DNA of 64,000 nucleotides, taken from Tetrapyrgos nigripes. Taxonomy: Eukaryota; Basidiomycota; Agaricomycetes; Agaricales; Campanellaceae. Both the position numbers and the translations under genes were made by a program. Shown in pieces: positions 44,414 to 56,124 of this stretch. Under the pieces are notes generated by a model. That model had not been told where the DNA came from, did no database searches, and saw only the letters and a program-made list of their open reading frames with translations. How positions within the stretch are numbered: position 1 is the stretch's first letter; every line of letters starts with the position of its first letter. The DNA lies in NCBI GenBank assembly GCA_013368315.1, contig JAACJM010000014.1:62001-126000 (forward strand), read 5' to 3'.

Positions 44414-45143
44414 TACTGTACCTACTATACAGCTTTATATACACCAGAACATTATACCATACTACTTAGTGTACACGAAGGTGAAGAGAAATGCAATAAG
44501 AGATAAAGAGAGGCACATATTGGACTGATGGTAAACATTCGGGTCAGCTACACTAAGAACGTGCGTTGTGATGCCCTACTGAAGGCCAGAAAGGTACCAG
44601 AGATCGTTATTGGTCTTATTGAAGTGTCTGGGACAGGAGAAGCTGAAGTAGGAGGTGACTGGGGGGAAGGACTGCTGGACTTGGAATAGGGGTTGAGGTG
44701 TTGACACCCAAAGAGACGTTGAGGACGATGGGCGGGTATACTAGAGCGCGTAAAAATGACTTGGAAGCATTGTTAGGATCCTTAGTAATAGTGAACATAT
44801 ATTTTAGACACACCTGGGGCACTCAGACTACCACCACCCAATGATCTTTCAGAGTTGTTGATTTTGTGTCCAAGGCCAAAAAGTATAACAGGATTACTTG
44901 AGAATTACACCCAGTGGTAGAGTTCTGAATAAGGGAGGGTGTTGTGTGACATAGTAAGAGTAGACTGAGGCAGGCAGAGGTAGGGAACGGCGGAGGCAGT
45001 GGTGGTTGAAAGTTGTTCTACGAGCCCTCCAAAATCACCATCTTGCTACAAGCCCCTTCTCTGAAGGCATGTCAATAACAATAAACAATAAAGTGCCGCA
45101 AACAAATCCAGCCAATCAGAGAAGGGGCTTGGAACGAACCTAC
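44414..45143. other. Right non-coding arm of the 6.87-kb element
   Basis: No coding region is seen between the end of the DUF6589-like gene and the right terminal repeat. It includes the subterminal foldback (45049-45131). Confidence 0.4.
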
Positions 45144-45146
45144 GAT

Positions 45147-45375
45147 GTCAGGTTAACTGGGGCGCTATTTGGTTCTGTTTCTTTATTTGTTTGGTGTTGT
45201 TTATCAACATCTTCTAGCCTGCTGCAGTTGCATCTCTATGTCCTGTTAACTAGGATGCTATTTGGTTTTGTTTATTAAAACCTTCTGGCCCAATTCTGGC
45301 CTATGCAGTTGCATCTTGACTCTCTATGTCCTGTTAACCAGGTCACTGTTTATTTTTGCTTGGCATCTTCTTCTG
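45147..45375. repeat. Degenerate tandem repeat, about 2.5 units
   Basis: Three diverged units begin ATGTCaGGTTAACTGG (45146), ATGTCCTGTTAACTAGG (45239) and ATGTCCTGTTAACCAGG (45327), each followed by a CTATTTGGTT- or GTTTATTTTT-like run and CATCTTCT. Unit length is about 90 bp. The array starts exactly at the right boundary of the 6.87-kb element, so the target lay in or beside this repeat. Confidence 0.6.
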
Positions 45376-45890
45376 TTATGCTGCATCATCATCTAATGCC
45401 TCTCCACTGATTATAGAGGCATGTTTTGCAACTACTGATAGGGAAAGAGGTACGAAATGCCAGCCTTTTTGCTGTATCCACTTGACTTACACCTCTTCCT
45501 GTGTGGCAGTAAGCTTCATCTGTCCTTGGTGGGCTTCCTGCTGTGTTTTTCATCATGGCATTGGTTAATCAAGGTGGACTTTTTCACAAAAAAGTCATCT
45601 GCTGCCTGGTGGAATGAATAGTGTGGGTTGCCATCAGCTATATATCTTGTGCAAGCTTGATTCATTCCTTGTAGGTTCTATCTTTGAGGTTGTCAATGTT
45701 GATAACAATATTTGGAGGTTTGGTGAGGCATTGGCAGGGCATTGTTGGCTATGGAGAGATACTTGGAAAGTTCTGTAGCTTCGTTATTATACCCTGAAGC
45801 ACGCTGCATTGAATTTGAAGGAACATTAACATTAGTACACTAGTATGCTAGTACACATGTCATGGAATTTTTCAGGTTTTAATATGAAGG

Positions 45891-47640
45891 ATGCCTCATG
45901 CATCCATTCTCTACTCTACCTCTTTTCCCCCTTGTCTTATTTCCTCTTTGCTCCATCATTACTCATGTCTTTCTGTTCATAACCATCTCTCTCAGCTTGT
46001 ATCCAAACCTCTCACCATCCTGAACATGTCAGTTGTAGGACCAGCTTTGCATAGAGTGCTGTCAGTGCTAATTACCTCAAATCTCATTGGTATCGGCCCC
46101 AACCCTAAGCCATGAGGATAAAAGACAATGTCGTGAGGTCAGTTTGGCGAAGACAGAGGAGTGTGGTCTTTCAATGTTCCAAATGTGGTGTTGCCTTTTT
46201 TGTTTTTTCCCTTTTTCATACTTCCTCATGCTCCATTCCAGAACCATGCCTTGAATGACTTACTTATATCTGTAGCACAGGGGATCTCTAAATTAAGAAC
46301 AAATTCATACCCTTCCTTCACCACCCTCCTCCAGGCTGTGCTTGAACATCAAGCAATACCATCTACTCATATGTTGGACAAGAGCAATATGTCAGACATA
46401 CCTCCTTTGCTTTCCCCAGACTCAGAAGACCATACACATAGTGGAGCAGAAGGAGATGGCCTAGAGACCAGACACAGTGGAGCAGAAGGAGATGCCCTAG
46501 AGACTGATGCTAGGACTTCAAGTTTGGGTCATGCAAACAATACCTCTGTGAGTTTCTAGGCTTCTATTTGAATGGACCATCTCTCAGGCCCACTCTCTGC
46601 TACTCTATACAGGTTACGAATGACCATCTCCAAGATGCTGTGGAAGATTTCCTCCAGTCTGTGCTTGACTATGACTCTACCATATCTAGCATTACCATTG
46701 TGAATGTCTATAATGTTGACGAGTGCAGAATTCAGTTCAGACAAGTTGATACATTTGCTGGAGGGGATTCAGGCAAGGTGGAAGAGAGTCATTGTGCTGA
46801 GGTCAAGCAGGGCCCAGAGGCAGATACGAGTTCTATGAGCACTGATTAGGTGTATTCATACAGAGCATTATTTGTCATATTCTATCTATACTTTGTGTAG
46901 ATGGTGAAGCTTATGTCTACCTGGATGAAACAATATGGACATCCCTTGCTCGAGACCAGTGAGATTGAGCCTGATGGTGTGTGTACAATACTTGCTCAAA
47001 AAATCTGAAAAATTCACAGAACAAACTAAAGACAAGGAAAAGAGGAATCGCGAAGTTTGAAGGTATTTGGAAAACATTTGACAGAGCAATGGATTTTTGA
47101 ACTTTGTTGTCTTGTGTCAGGCAATGTCAGAGCAAATGTCCATACAGAAATTGTGTTCTTAGCCTGGCATATGGCTTTCAGTGCTTAAAGCACTAAAGTC
47201 TTGCTGGGCATACTGAACAATGGTTTTCCAGTTCTGTAACAGCTGAATATATAGCATCTAGAGGCTTGAGTTGTACTTGCAGGCAGTTTTTGACAGTTTA
47301 CCCAGAAAGATTTGTACAATACTCAATGGATATAGTCTTTACTGTACATTTTTATGTTGTAGGATATGCAGGGGGTCTTCAGCTATGGAATGAGCCCCTG
47401 GTTGTGGGGAATGGGGCAGAACTGACAAAGCTATTCATTTTGTCCAACTTCCTTGCATGTCCAACTAGCTCATCACATGCAGTATGCATGCTGCTATGGT
47501 GCTCAACTGATGCTGGAAGAGGAGGTTATCAAGTTCTTCAAGGAGCTGAACTCTCAAAGGAAGAAGGGAAAGAAAGAGGAGGTTGAAGAAAGTGAAACAG
47601 AGATTGAAGATAGTGACGATGATGAGATGTAACTAGTTTA
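45891..47640 (+). pseudogene. Decayed coding remnant of unknown type
   Basis: Scattered plus-strand fragments read like exons of one dead gene: a Pro/Ser/Glu region at 46372-46556 with a 12-residue tandem (HSGAEGDGLETR / HSGAEGDALETD, 36-bp units from 46438), a segment at 46600-46846 (NDHLQDAVEDFLQSVLDYD), and an acidic Lys/Glu tail at 47480-47631 (IKFFKELNSQRKK...EIEDSDDDEM). I recognise no family. The stretch 47101-47580 contains no CG dinucleotide, typical of old methylated repeat DNA. Confidence 0.35.
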
Positions 47641-47659
47641 AGTTACCTTTAATAACTAT

Positions 47660-48240
47660 TTCTCTTTCTCTATTACAGGTACCTGCAAGTATATGTACCC
47701 GTTCTAACTTGTATTACACAAGTAACCTGTGACTTGCAAGTATTAGACCTGCAGGTCAAGTACCTGTTTCCCATAGGTCCTTGGCAGGTCACAGGTCAGT
47801 GCTTTTTGACAACAAGTACTTGTCAACAGGTCACAGGCCAACCTGGACTTGGACTTGTGCTGGTCTTTATGAATCAGTGGGTTAGGAGGTACAGGTTCAG
47901 CAGGTATGGGTATGGATCAGCATGTCTGAACCCTTTAATGGAGTAATAAAAGTGTCAGAGCATGGGGTATATAGCCTATGTATAAATCATGGTTGGTTTA
48001 ATTTTGGAGTCACCAATCACCAGACTGACCTAAAATGCTCTCTCTACAGCACTTTCCCCCCTGTAAATCCTTCTTCATGAATGAACCCTGCAGGTTTTGC
48101 CTATGACCCACTTCCCCTGTCAAAACCCTTGACCCATCATTACAGGTACAGGTTTTGGCAGGTATGGGGATGGGTCAGAAATTTTTATCCATGGGATACC
48201 TGTACTGTTCCCTACCTATTTTATATCACTTTCTGCCTAC
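47660..48240. repeat. CAGGT/ACCTG-rich repeat arrays
   Basis: Two clusters, about 47670-47910 and 48090-48235, contain many ACCTGCAGGT, AGGTCACAGGTC, CAGGTACAGG and GGCAGGTATGGG words on both strands. Such short inverted words resemble subterminal repeats of DNA transposons. No complete ends were found. Confidence 0.45.
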
Positions 48241-48589
48241 TTACTTTCTTTCTGCATAGAGTATTGAGACTCACGTCCTTTGTCTCTATGCTGTGGATTG
48301 AGACCTGTGTCCTCTGTCTATGTGCCCCCTCATGGTGCTTCAGCTGGTCAGACAGTCTACCCCACTGTCGGAATGTTGCCCTGCCTGACTGTTGCTTGCC
48401 TCACTGAGTCAGTCACTGGTTCCATGGAAGCAGCCTACTCTCATCCTACAGGGCAAGTGAACATAGTCATATTTAGGTAGCTATTCGGTAGTGGCATAAA
48501 TCTATCTATCTGTAGAAGCTTATTTGAAAATTGGTTCACAACAACTTGAGAAGTTGCCTGTATGATTGGGTACCATAAATTCAGTCTTG

Positions 48590-49130
48590 CTGCGGTCTGG
48601 GCTAGGCCTGGCCTGAGGCAAATTTTCTGACCCTTGACCTGACCCAAAGTCAGGCCCTACACAGCCACTGGCCTGAAACAGGGTCAGCCCAGGTCCATAC
48701 TGATATTTTTTTTTACTTGAGAAGAGGTCAGAAAAACAATAAATACTTATGAATACTTTTTGTATCTATGTAGATTGATCCACAATACAGTATTTGAGGC
48801 CAAAAGTAAGTCAATCATGTCCAATCTTGACATTGCAAGCTATGGGCCAGCATTGCCATTTTAGGTGGGTACATCACTGTACAGTACTACAGATGATTCT
48901 AGATGATTCTAGCATAATTACTATGATGGAAATGTCACTAAGAAAAATTTAGATGGGTTGTTTCCATGACCCAAACTAGGTCATACTGACAGCCAAGGTC
49001 CTATGGGCCAGACAGGGTCAGCCCTCCTATCCAGCACCTGACCCTTGACCTGACCCTTGAAGGCCAGTGGCTGTATGGGGTCAACAGGGTCAGTCCAGGG
49101 TGGGTCAAGGGTCTATGGGGTCATGACCCA
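48590..49130. repeat. Inverted-repeat element with GGGTCA/TGACCC ends
   Basis: The left arm at about 48590-48710 (CTGACCCTTGACCTGACCC, ACAGCCACTGGCCTGA) and the right arm at about 49010-49130 (CTTGAAGGCCAGTGGCTGT, GGGTCAACAGGGTCAG) are inverted copies of each other around about 300 bp of AT-rich sequence. It is non-coding and probably an old MITE-like element. Confidence 0.5.
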
Positions 49131-49397
49131 CAAAGGATTTAAACCTTGTTGCTATATACAGTTGCATAGGTGTCATATAGGGGAGAGTTCCTCTGAGGGG
49201 AAATGCTTTTATGCACTGAGTGTGGGACTCGGAGCAGATATAGATTGTTGCCAGTGTGAATGTAGGACCAGGTTTGTTCATTGAGACGAGTTTCCTCATC
49301 CCTCGCAAAAATATTGTTCATCGAGATAAGTCACCTCATCTCTCCTGATTCCTGGTTTGTCTTAGTAAATCTTGCTCAATACCCACTAAAACCCCTG

Positions 49398-51040
49398 CTA
49401 CATTGGTCCAGTTTTTGTGTAGGTTAGCTTCATTGTGGAGGATACCTTTCCACGTGTTTTCAATGAGCTTCCTTGAGAGGCTTTTCCTTCATATTTCTTG
49501 TTTGTCATTCGGGCATCAAGTTTGAGCCTTTCATTGATCATCTTCGCCCATCTGTTAGTAATTTCTTCCTCCAAGAATGGAGTGTTGTCATTCGCAATCA
49601 CTCACTCACACCATAATACCCAGATTAGGTATGCAGATTCTGCTATGAGTATCCTCCAGAGCTGGTTCTCCCCAGGGATGGGTTTTCTGTCTTCTTCATT
49701 TCTAATTTCTCCAGTGGCAGTGCCTATAATCATTCCTATTCCAGGGCAGTACCATTCTTTTTGGGATTTTCATTCCCAGAGTCTTTGTGCCAGCTCCCAG
49801 ATCACTGCTTGGCCCAGTGATTCACAGGAGGTCAGTATGTGCTCCATATCTTCTAGTTGGTTGTCGTGTTGACAAGTTGCTCTCTCTTGTATGACTATTG
49901 AGAAGTTTGAGCATATCCAGAGTGAGCCGGTCATGTAGGCGTCATGTGTTGTCATCCAGAGGAAGTTCCTCATTTTCCTTGCTAGGTCTTTATGCCTCAT
50001 CGCTTTCCAGATTGCTTCTGCTTTCGGGATCACACTGAAAGCCTCCTCAACTTGAGACTGCACTTTCGCAATGTTCTGGACTGTTCTTCTTCTGGGTCTG
50101 TTTTTCTTTCTTTCCTTACTTTTCCTTCTCATATGGCTTGATAGGCTAACACTTGGGTCATTTTACTTAGTTTTGCCCCAGTGAGCACTAGCTTGTTAGC
50201 ATTTCCAATATATATTTTGTCTTCTTCTTCTTTTTCCACGCCTTCGTTGGTGAGTCTATCTGCTTCCTCATTCCATATGTGGCCGTTGTGACCTTTAATC
50301 CATTGGAGTTGGGTCTCCTGTCCTCGCTTCCTAAGGCTGGTTACCGTGGCTTTTATCAGCTTGCAGTTTCTAACTCTGATGTATCCCTTATCTTCATTTG
50401 CTTGTATGTTTGAGGTGAGTTGGGTTTGTGCATATCTTGAGTCTGTCTCAATTGCGAGATCATCACTCAGGGGCGCTATTTCTGTTGCATATTTGACAGC
50501 TACTACTTCCCCAGTTTGATTAGAATGCTCCAATGGGATTTTTAGGATCTTGTTTGCTGCTAATTTGTGCACATGTTTTGGCAGTCTTAGTGCACTGTTC
50601 CATGGGTCATTGTTTCCAAAAAATATTTCGGCACCTGCTCTTGCATTTGATCTTCAGTTCTCTAGACAGGAGCTGTCAGTAGCGACTCGAGTTGGGTCAA
50701 TGGCTAGGCCGTTGTACGGCCTCATATCTGGGAGTTCATTGCAAACTTCCCCTTCTGTGAACACTCGGAAAGTGTCAGTTATGGTACCATATGTTGTAAC
50801 CCTGGTGTCAAATAAGGTTACTTCTTTTTCTTCGGACTTGGGGGGGTCTTTAGGTTCGTAGTCCTCTGGTTGTTCTATCCTCGGATCCCATTTTTCGGGT
50901 AGCATGTTGAGTAGGTCTTCTGCTCTCTTCATGCAGGCGTGAGGGTTCAAACAGTTAAAGGCTGTACTTATTCCTGTACATTGTACACAGAGACAGAGGT
51001 TGTCTGCCTCGTGTGTGGGTTCATTCAGGACGTCAGCCTA
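49398..51040 (-). mobile_element. LINE-type retrotransposon fragment: RNase H and zinc-binding tail
   Basis: Reverse-strand fragments give the RNase H catalytic pattern: Asp in VATDSS (about 50675), Glu in TGEVVAVKYA, Asp in AIETDSRYA, and the downstream His/Asp in QWIKGHNGHIWNEEADRLTNEG. A region like the post-RNase H zinc domain of fungal LINEs follows: IWKAMRHKDLARKMRNF, RATCQHDNQLEDMEHIL and CESLGQ. A stop interrupts after SCLEN, and frames change several times. The reverse transcriptase and 5' end are absent. It is a dead, 5'-truncated copy. Confidence 0.68.
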
Positions 51041-51443
51041 CTTGATCCTCGCTGATTCCATCTTGTTGCCTAGGAACATCATACATCATGACCAGCTTCG
51101 AACACTTCATGCTCCTTGCACAGAAAGGATGAGGTAAATCATGGATAAAATGAAAGAAAGTATTAGTAGTTACAGTTGTCCAAAACACCTCTGCAAATGA
51201 CGCCTGACAAGCGGAAGACAGGTGGAGTTGACGATTATGAATGTGTTCAAGTTGAACTAATTTGTGCTGATACTTCGTTAAATAAATCCAATGCATACCT
51301 TAAGGCTAATCAATAACAATATGACATCGACGTGCAAAGAAAGGATGGAAAAATGTCCAAGTGCGTAATCTCTAGCACTATGCACCACACTCCAACTACT
51401 CAGCTCGCAGAGGGCAGTCTCAGCAACCAACACCTCTACATTT
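51041..51443. other. Boundary between repeat block and host genes
   Basis: No gene is recognised. It holds the 3' flank of the Rud3-like gene and the truncated start of the LINE fragment. Confidence 0.4.
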
Positions 51444-53300
51444 CTACACCTCCGGACCAAGGACCTCTTTCTCCTTCCCCTTCCTTGACGGAACAGCATG
51501 CGGCGGTGGCGGGCTTGCGGATTCCGAAAAAGTCATCGCAAGGTTCGGCGAACTCGCCATTGCAGCGCTTGTAAACGACGGAATCCTCCTGTTGTTCGGT
51601 TTTGTTGGTGGACTATTTGGTGCAGAGAATGTGCCCATTGTAGGGCTGCTCGGAACGGAATTGGATGGATTAATTCGGGGAGGGGTGAGTGTGGATTCAG
51701 CAGTGCCAGATGCGGCTTCTGTGAGGAGAAATTCGACCCAGAGGCGGGAGAAGGACTGGATCACGAGGAGAAGAATGAAAAGGGTCAGGAAACAACGATT
51801 GCAGATGGTAAAATAGAATATTTACCTCGGTTTCATCCGTCCTTTGCAACTCTGGTGCATTTCTATCTGAACTAGAGCTCGATCTCCGCCAAAATGACGA
51901 GGGTGGTGAGGTAGGGTTGGTTGGGTGCGCACGCTGTAGACCTGCTTTTTCTCGCTCGCTATCTGTCCATGAAAGGACGGAAGCAAGAAGAGATAGCATT
52001 TCGAATCGTTTTGCATCTGCTCGGGGTGTAGTAAGGAACTGTAGGAGGACGTTGGTGACTAGACGTCTGTCGACGTTGTTGTCGGAGGAATTTTTGCGTA
52101 GGCGGCGTAAAGCTTCCATTAGATGTTCATTGATGATTACAGCTGGAAAAATACGTTTGTCAAATGAAAAGGCTAAATTGGTGATAACAGTTGCGAACCT
52201 TCGTGTCGAAGCTTTCCTATAAGTAGGTTCTTTTCTTTAACCTCCTTTTCAAGCTCTTGTGTTCGGCTGGTATTGGTTTGTGATTCTTCCAGACTCAGCT
52301 ATAGGTTGCGAATCAGGTGGCGTAATTCTGAGATTGGAGTATGGCTCACCTCAGCTGTCAGGGCTCGGTGTTTATATTCCGCTAAAGATTGGGTGACTTG
52401 TATTAGTTGTGAATCATAGTCTTTCACGGCCTGCCGTAGTTCATGCTCCTTGGCTGCATGTCGTCCATCAGAACAAGCTGCATAGACAGTGAGGTCGTGG
52501 CGCACCGATTTGGAAATCTTGCAGGACAGACTGCAAGTTGTCTGCTCGTTCCTTCTCATTATCGCGTTCCTCTGCTAGTCTCTCTTTGGATTCTTTCTCC
52601 AGCTCCAAATCCCGCTTCATAGTTTCCAAAGATGACCTCGCATCATCTAACAATGCCTTCTCCTGTAAAGCCATCCGCTCCCATTCATCGCGTTCCATCC
52701 GGCATCGCTCTAGTTCCGTCTGGGCCTCGCGCAATTCCCGTTCTCGCATCAATGTTTCTTGTGCATTTTCTTGAAGCGCACGATTCCGTAAAGTGTCCAG
52801 CTCGTTGGCGGAACGTTCAGCCTCTTCGTGAGATAATATGAGTTCCTCCTTCAGAGTCTCCACAGTTGAGGACAAGTCATCGTTTTGTGCTGTCAGTTGT
52901 TGGATTAACTGCTCTCTACGGTCAAGTTCTTCCTAAGTTAACCACAATCTTAGTATTCCGGGATTAAGGAAATCACGTAGTAACATACAGCATCTTGCTT
53001 TAGCTTGTTTCCGAGAGTTGTCCTCATTGCGGTGAGTTTCGCAAGAAGACTGTTATATTGCGAAGCCAGAGATTCCTTCTCTTCTCTCGTACGAGCTAAC
53101 TCCCTTTCCAGCCTGGCCACAGGATCCAGGTCTTCCTCGTCCGAGCCGGGGCTTGACACGCCATTGCGGTGATTACCATTAACTAGAATTGGAGAAGTAG
53201 GTCCGCTTCGTTCGCTGTCGAGAGATGAGCGGACGTCGTTGAGATTCTTGGGTGAAATGGGACCTGAGGGCGTCGGGGACGTCAATGGACTGGTGGACAT
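51444..53300 (-). CDS. RUD3: Rud3-like golgin with GRAB (ARF-binding) domain
   Basis: It starts MSTSPLTSPTPSGPIS. A Ser/Pro-rich head is followed by a long coiled coil over several exons (ARLERELARTREEKESLASQ, ELRLREAQ-type heptads, KERLAEERDNEKERADNLQ). The GRIP-related domain follows: VDRRLVTNVLLQFLTTPRAD, AKRFEMLSLLASVLSWTDSE and REKAGLQ. That block is the hallmark of Rud3/GMAP-210 golgins, which tether vesicles at the cis-Golgi through Arf1. A Pro/Ser-rich tail ends at 51444. One intron (52505-52454, about 52 nt) is needed to pass a stop after VLQDFQI and restores the coiled-coil frame. Confidence 0.82.
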
Positions 53301-53556
53301 TATGAAACCAGTAAAGATTGCTTGCTCAAATTCGACACAGTGCTGTCTCACGTGAGCAAATTTTTAGCTCCTCCTCAACTTTGGGCGTCTGATGAGACTG
53401 ACTTCCTCTGCTACCACCATCATCCTCTCAGCGCTAACGCCTGACTCAACGCTTTGGGATTCGTCTGCAGCGAAATTGGGCCCCTTTTCGGTTGACTCTC
53501 TAGCCTACGGTTCGCTTCAGCTGGAAGCTCTTCAAAGACACATACGGCCACTCAAA
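53301..53556. promoter_or_regulatory. Divergent promoter, Rud3-like and F-box genes
   Basis: 256 bp lie between the two divergent start codons. No specific site was recognised. Confidence 0.4.
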
Positions 53557-56124
53557 ATGTCGATGACTGTAGTAGTTTTCCTATTCCTGCCAAATGAACT
53601 CATATGCGTGATTTTGGGATACTTGGGCGTTGCAGATCTCCTACAATGTATACTGGTACGTGTCCCATTCGTTTGCAGCTACAACATGTGTCACCTTGCT
53701 ATCCCTTCATTCAGGTCAATAAGCGCTTATACAAGGTTGTCTTTGAATCTTCCAGCCTTCAGTTTACCATTGAGCTGGCCAAGTACCGAATGAAACCCCC
53801 GGAAGGTTCTGTCCTCGAGCCTCCTTATGCAACTCGTCTGCAAATCTTGAGGGAAAGAGAGCAACGCTGGAGGTCTATGCAGCCGGCCACTCGACACAAA
53901 CTCAGGCTAGCACACTCGGGCGCTATCTACGAATTTACGGGTGGTATCTACGGGAATGGCAAAGAAAATGACCGCCGCAGTACGATTTCCATAACGCTCT
54001 ACGACTTACCGTCCTTGGAAAGCGGGGAGCAAGACGATTGGACTCATTCGATGGATGGCATGGACATTGTCGATTTCACGATGGATCCTTGTCAGGATCT
54101 ATTGGTTCTGGTGGCCTTGGCGCCTCGCCAGTGCGTTTCCCTTCTTCTCCGAAGACATGCTTCTGCTCTGACGCTTGAGCGTCTTTTTTCAGCTCTAACT
54201 TCATTTATGACATTCATATACGCTCTATGAAAACTAATGAACCTCATCCCCTAGCAGCAGCGCCTTTTTTTAGTTGCATGAAGCGACCAGAGAATGTTGG
54301 TTGGATTGACGGGGCTGTGCGCGTCCAAATATCGGGTTCTTTGGTCGGTTTCCTCATCAAGGAGGTCATCAATTCTGTTGGTGGACATTTTGAAGGTTTT
54401 TAACAAAATTTTGCTGTTTCCAGGTGGCTCATGACTCATTTTCCCAATGTCTTGTTGTCTAGTTTACAATTGGAGAACAGGCGGTCCTGCAAATGGGGTA
54501 GGTTTGCCTAAATCAAATTATCTCCATGTGTGGTAGGCATTGACGACCGAGTTTAGTGCACAGTCCGACATGCATCTGGAATTGATGATTTCATCTTTCT
54601 CTCCCAGACACGATTTCTATTGGTTCGCCCAAATGGAGTGTTCGAAGTCTACAGCTTTTTTGATCCTGGTCTCAGAGAGAATGTTCCCACCTTGGAATCC
54701 TGTTACCTATTTCCAGCGCTTTCAGAGGAATACAGCTACTGGTATATTTGCCTTAGTAGCAATCCTTCCCCGGGTTACAACCCTGACGCAGGAGACTACG
54801 GGCATAACAAGATATACTATCCAAACCCCGATGAACGAATACATGCCTGTTGCATCTACGTCTTCCAACCCATCCTTACAAGCGTCCACACCGTTTTCTC
54901 CTTCGTGTTCTTCTTCCGTACTCGAGATTTTCTAAACCCACCCGAAGATTGGACGAGGAGTACGGATCAGTATTCACCGGTGAATGCTTACGCTGTCTCA
55001 TTCACGCCAGACAATATTATCTGTACGGATGATAGGGCCGAGTCCTCTACACCGGGCCCCCCTCCCTCTACTTCCCCAACTCCGCCACCGTTTGCTGGAG
55101 ATCCAGAATCTGAAGATTCGGATCTTTTATCCTTTCCAACAGCTCCACCTCCCCAAGATACACAATCCACTTTGTTTCACTCTCCAGCACCACCGATAGT
55201 CCGTCCTGTCTCCCCTACACTCAATCCACATGTCAAAGGCACCGTCTACCGCATTCCATGGCAGAATTGGGGTCCTCAAAATACAAGATGGTTTCGAGAG
55301 TGTCTAAGCAAGGATTGGCAGCACTCTATATATGGTCTTCGGACGGTAGAATGCATTGTTGACAAAGACGCGGAAGACGGAACACATAACGGTCCTGATG
55401 GTGGTATTGGGGACGTGGAAGAAGATGACAATGAGGAAGATGAGGACCTCAATGGGGATAGTATGATCCTCGACAGGCAGGATCAAGGACAAGGACAGGC
55501 ATCCGGATCTGGACCTGTACTTTCTGGAACACAGAGTACCAGCGCTAGAAATCCTGGTTCACCTGATTCCGGTTCTGGCTCAGGCTCAGTTTCTGTGGCT
55601 AGTCTTCCCTCATCCCCTCCCCGTCCCCCGGCGCCTGTACTCAAGCACTTGCGTATGCGGGATTTTAACCCATATAGTGTCGCGCTATCTCTTGATCATT
55701 GGAAACGGGAAATAAGCGACAAGGGTGGTGGTGAACCACCGTCATCTTGGCACGAATATTCCGAAATTGATAGCGACGAAATGCCTAATGACAAAACCAG
55801 TGGCAAACAGCCAGCGGTAAATGTGAACGAACAGCAATTCTCGACAAGACGTTTACGACGGATCATCACCGACCCTACTATCTTAGATGCCAAGGGGGTT
55901 TTCAAAGGCGAAATCAAGAGCGAATTAGGCTACGTAGAGGTGGTAACAGCAGAGAAGGAATACGACGTAACTGAGGTCATGATGGATGACTGTAGATTGT
56001 TACTATTGAAGGTACGTTCCCATGGTCGGACCTCTTGGGTGCCTTGGATGCTAATTATCATTCACTTTGGGCTTAGAGGGGTCGAAAAGGGAAGTTGAAG
56101 TCCATCAATTTACTCAGGATGTAG
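53557..56124 (+). CDS. Large F-box protein
   Basis: The N-terminal F-box is FLPNELICVILGYLGVADLLQCILVNKRLYK, split by an intron after CIL. A beta-propeller-like body follows, built from exons that splice in frame: DFTMDPCQDLLVLVALAPRQ, SNFIYDIHIRSMKTNEPHPL, VRVQISGSLVGFLIKEVINS, SGIDDFIFLSQTRFLLVRPNG and YSYWYICLSSNPSPGY. The long 3' exon adds a Pro/Ser/Asp-rich low-complexity stretch and a final conserved part (LKHLRMRDFNPYSVAL, DDCRLLLLK). Splicing a last intron ends the protein at 56124; without it the frame closes at 56098. This is a common agaric F-box family, unrelated in sequence to the F-box copies at 7, 11 and 63 kb. It is a presumed SCF adaptor with unknown target. Confidence 0.78.

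Larger units (their letters stand above)
38274..45143. mobile_element. 6.87-kb candidate transposon with RecQ-like and DUF6589-like genes
   Basis: The ends 38274-38293 and 45124-45143 are inverted repeats matching at 17 of 20 positions (GTAGGTTCG...CAAGCCCC). GATGTC lies directly outside on both sides (38267-38272, then one extra G; 45144-45149). A second CAAGCCCC / GGGGCTTG pair makes a foldback at each end: 38286-38325 on the left, and a 16-bp perfect pair 45049-45064 / 45116-45131 on the right. Inside, the helicase (minus) and the DUF6589-like gene (plus) diverge from about 41.4 kb. Both are decayed, so this copy is probably dead. The superfamily is unknown to me. Confidence 0.65.
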
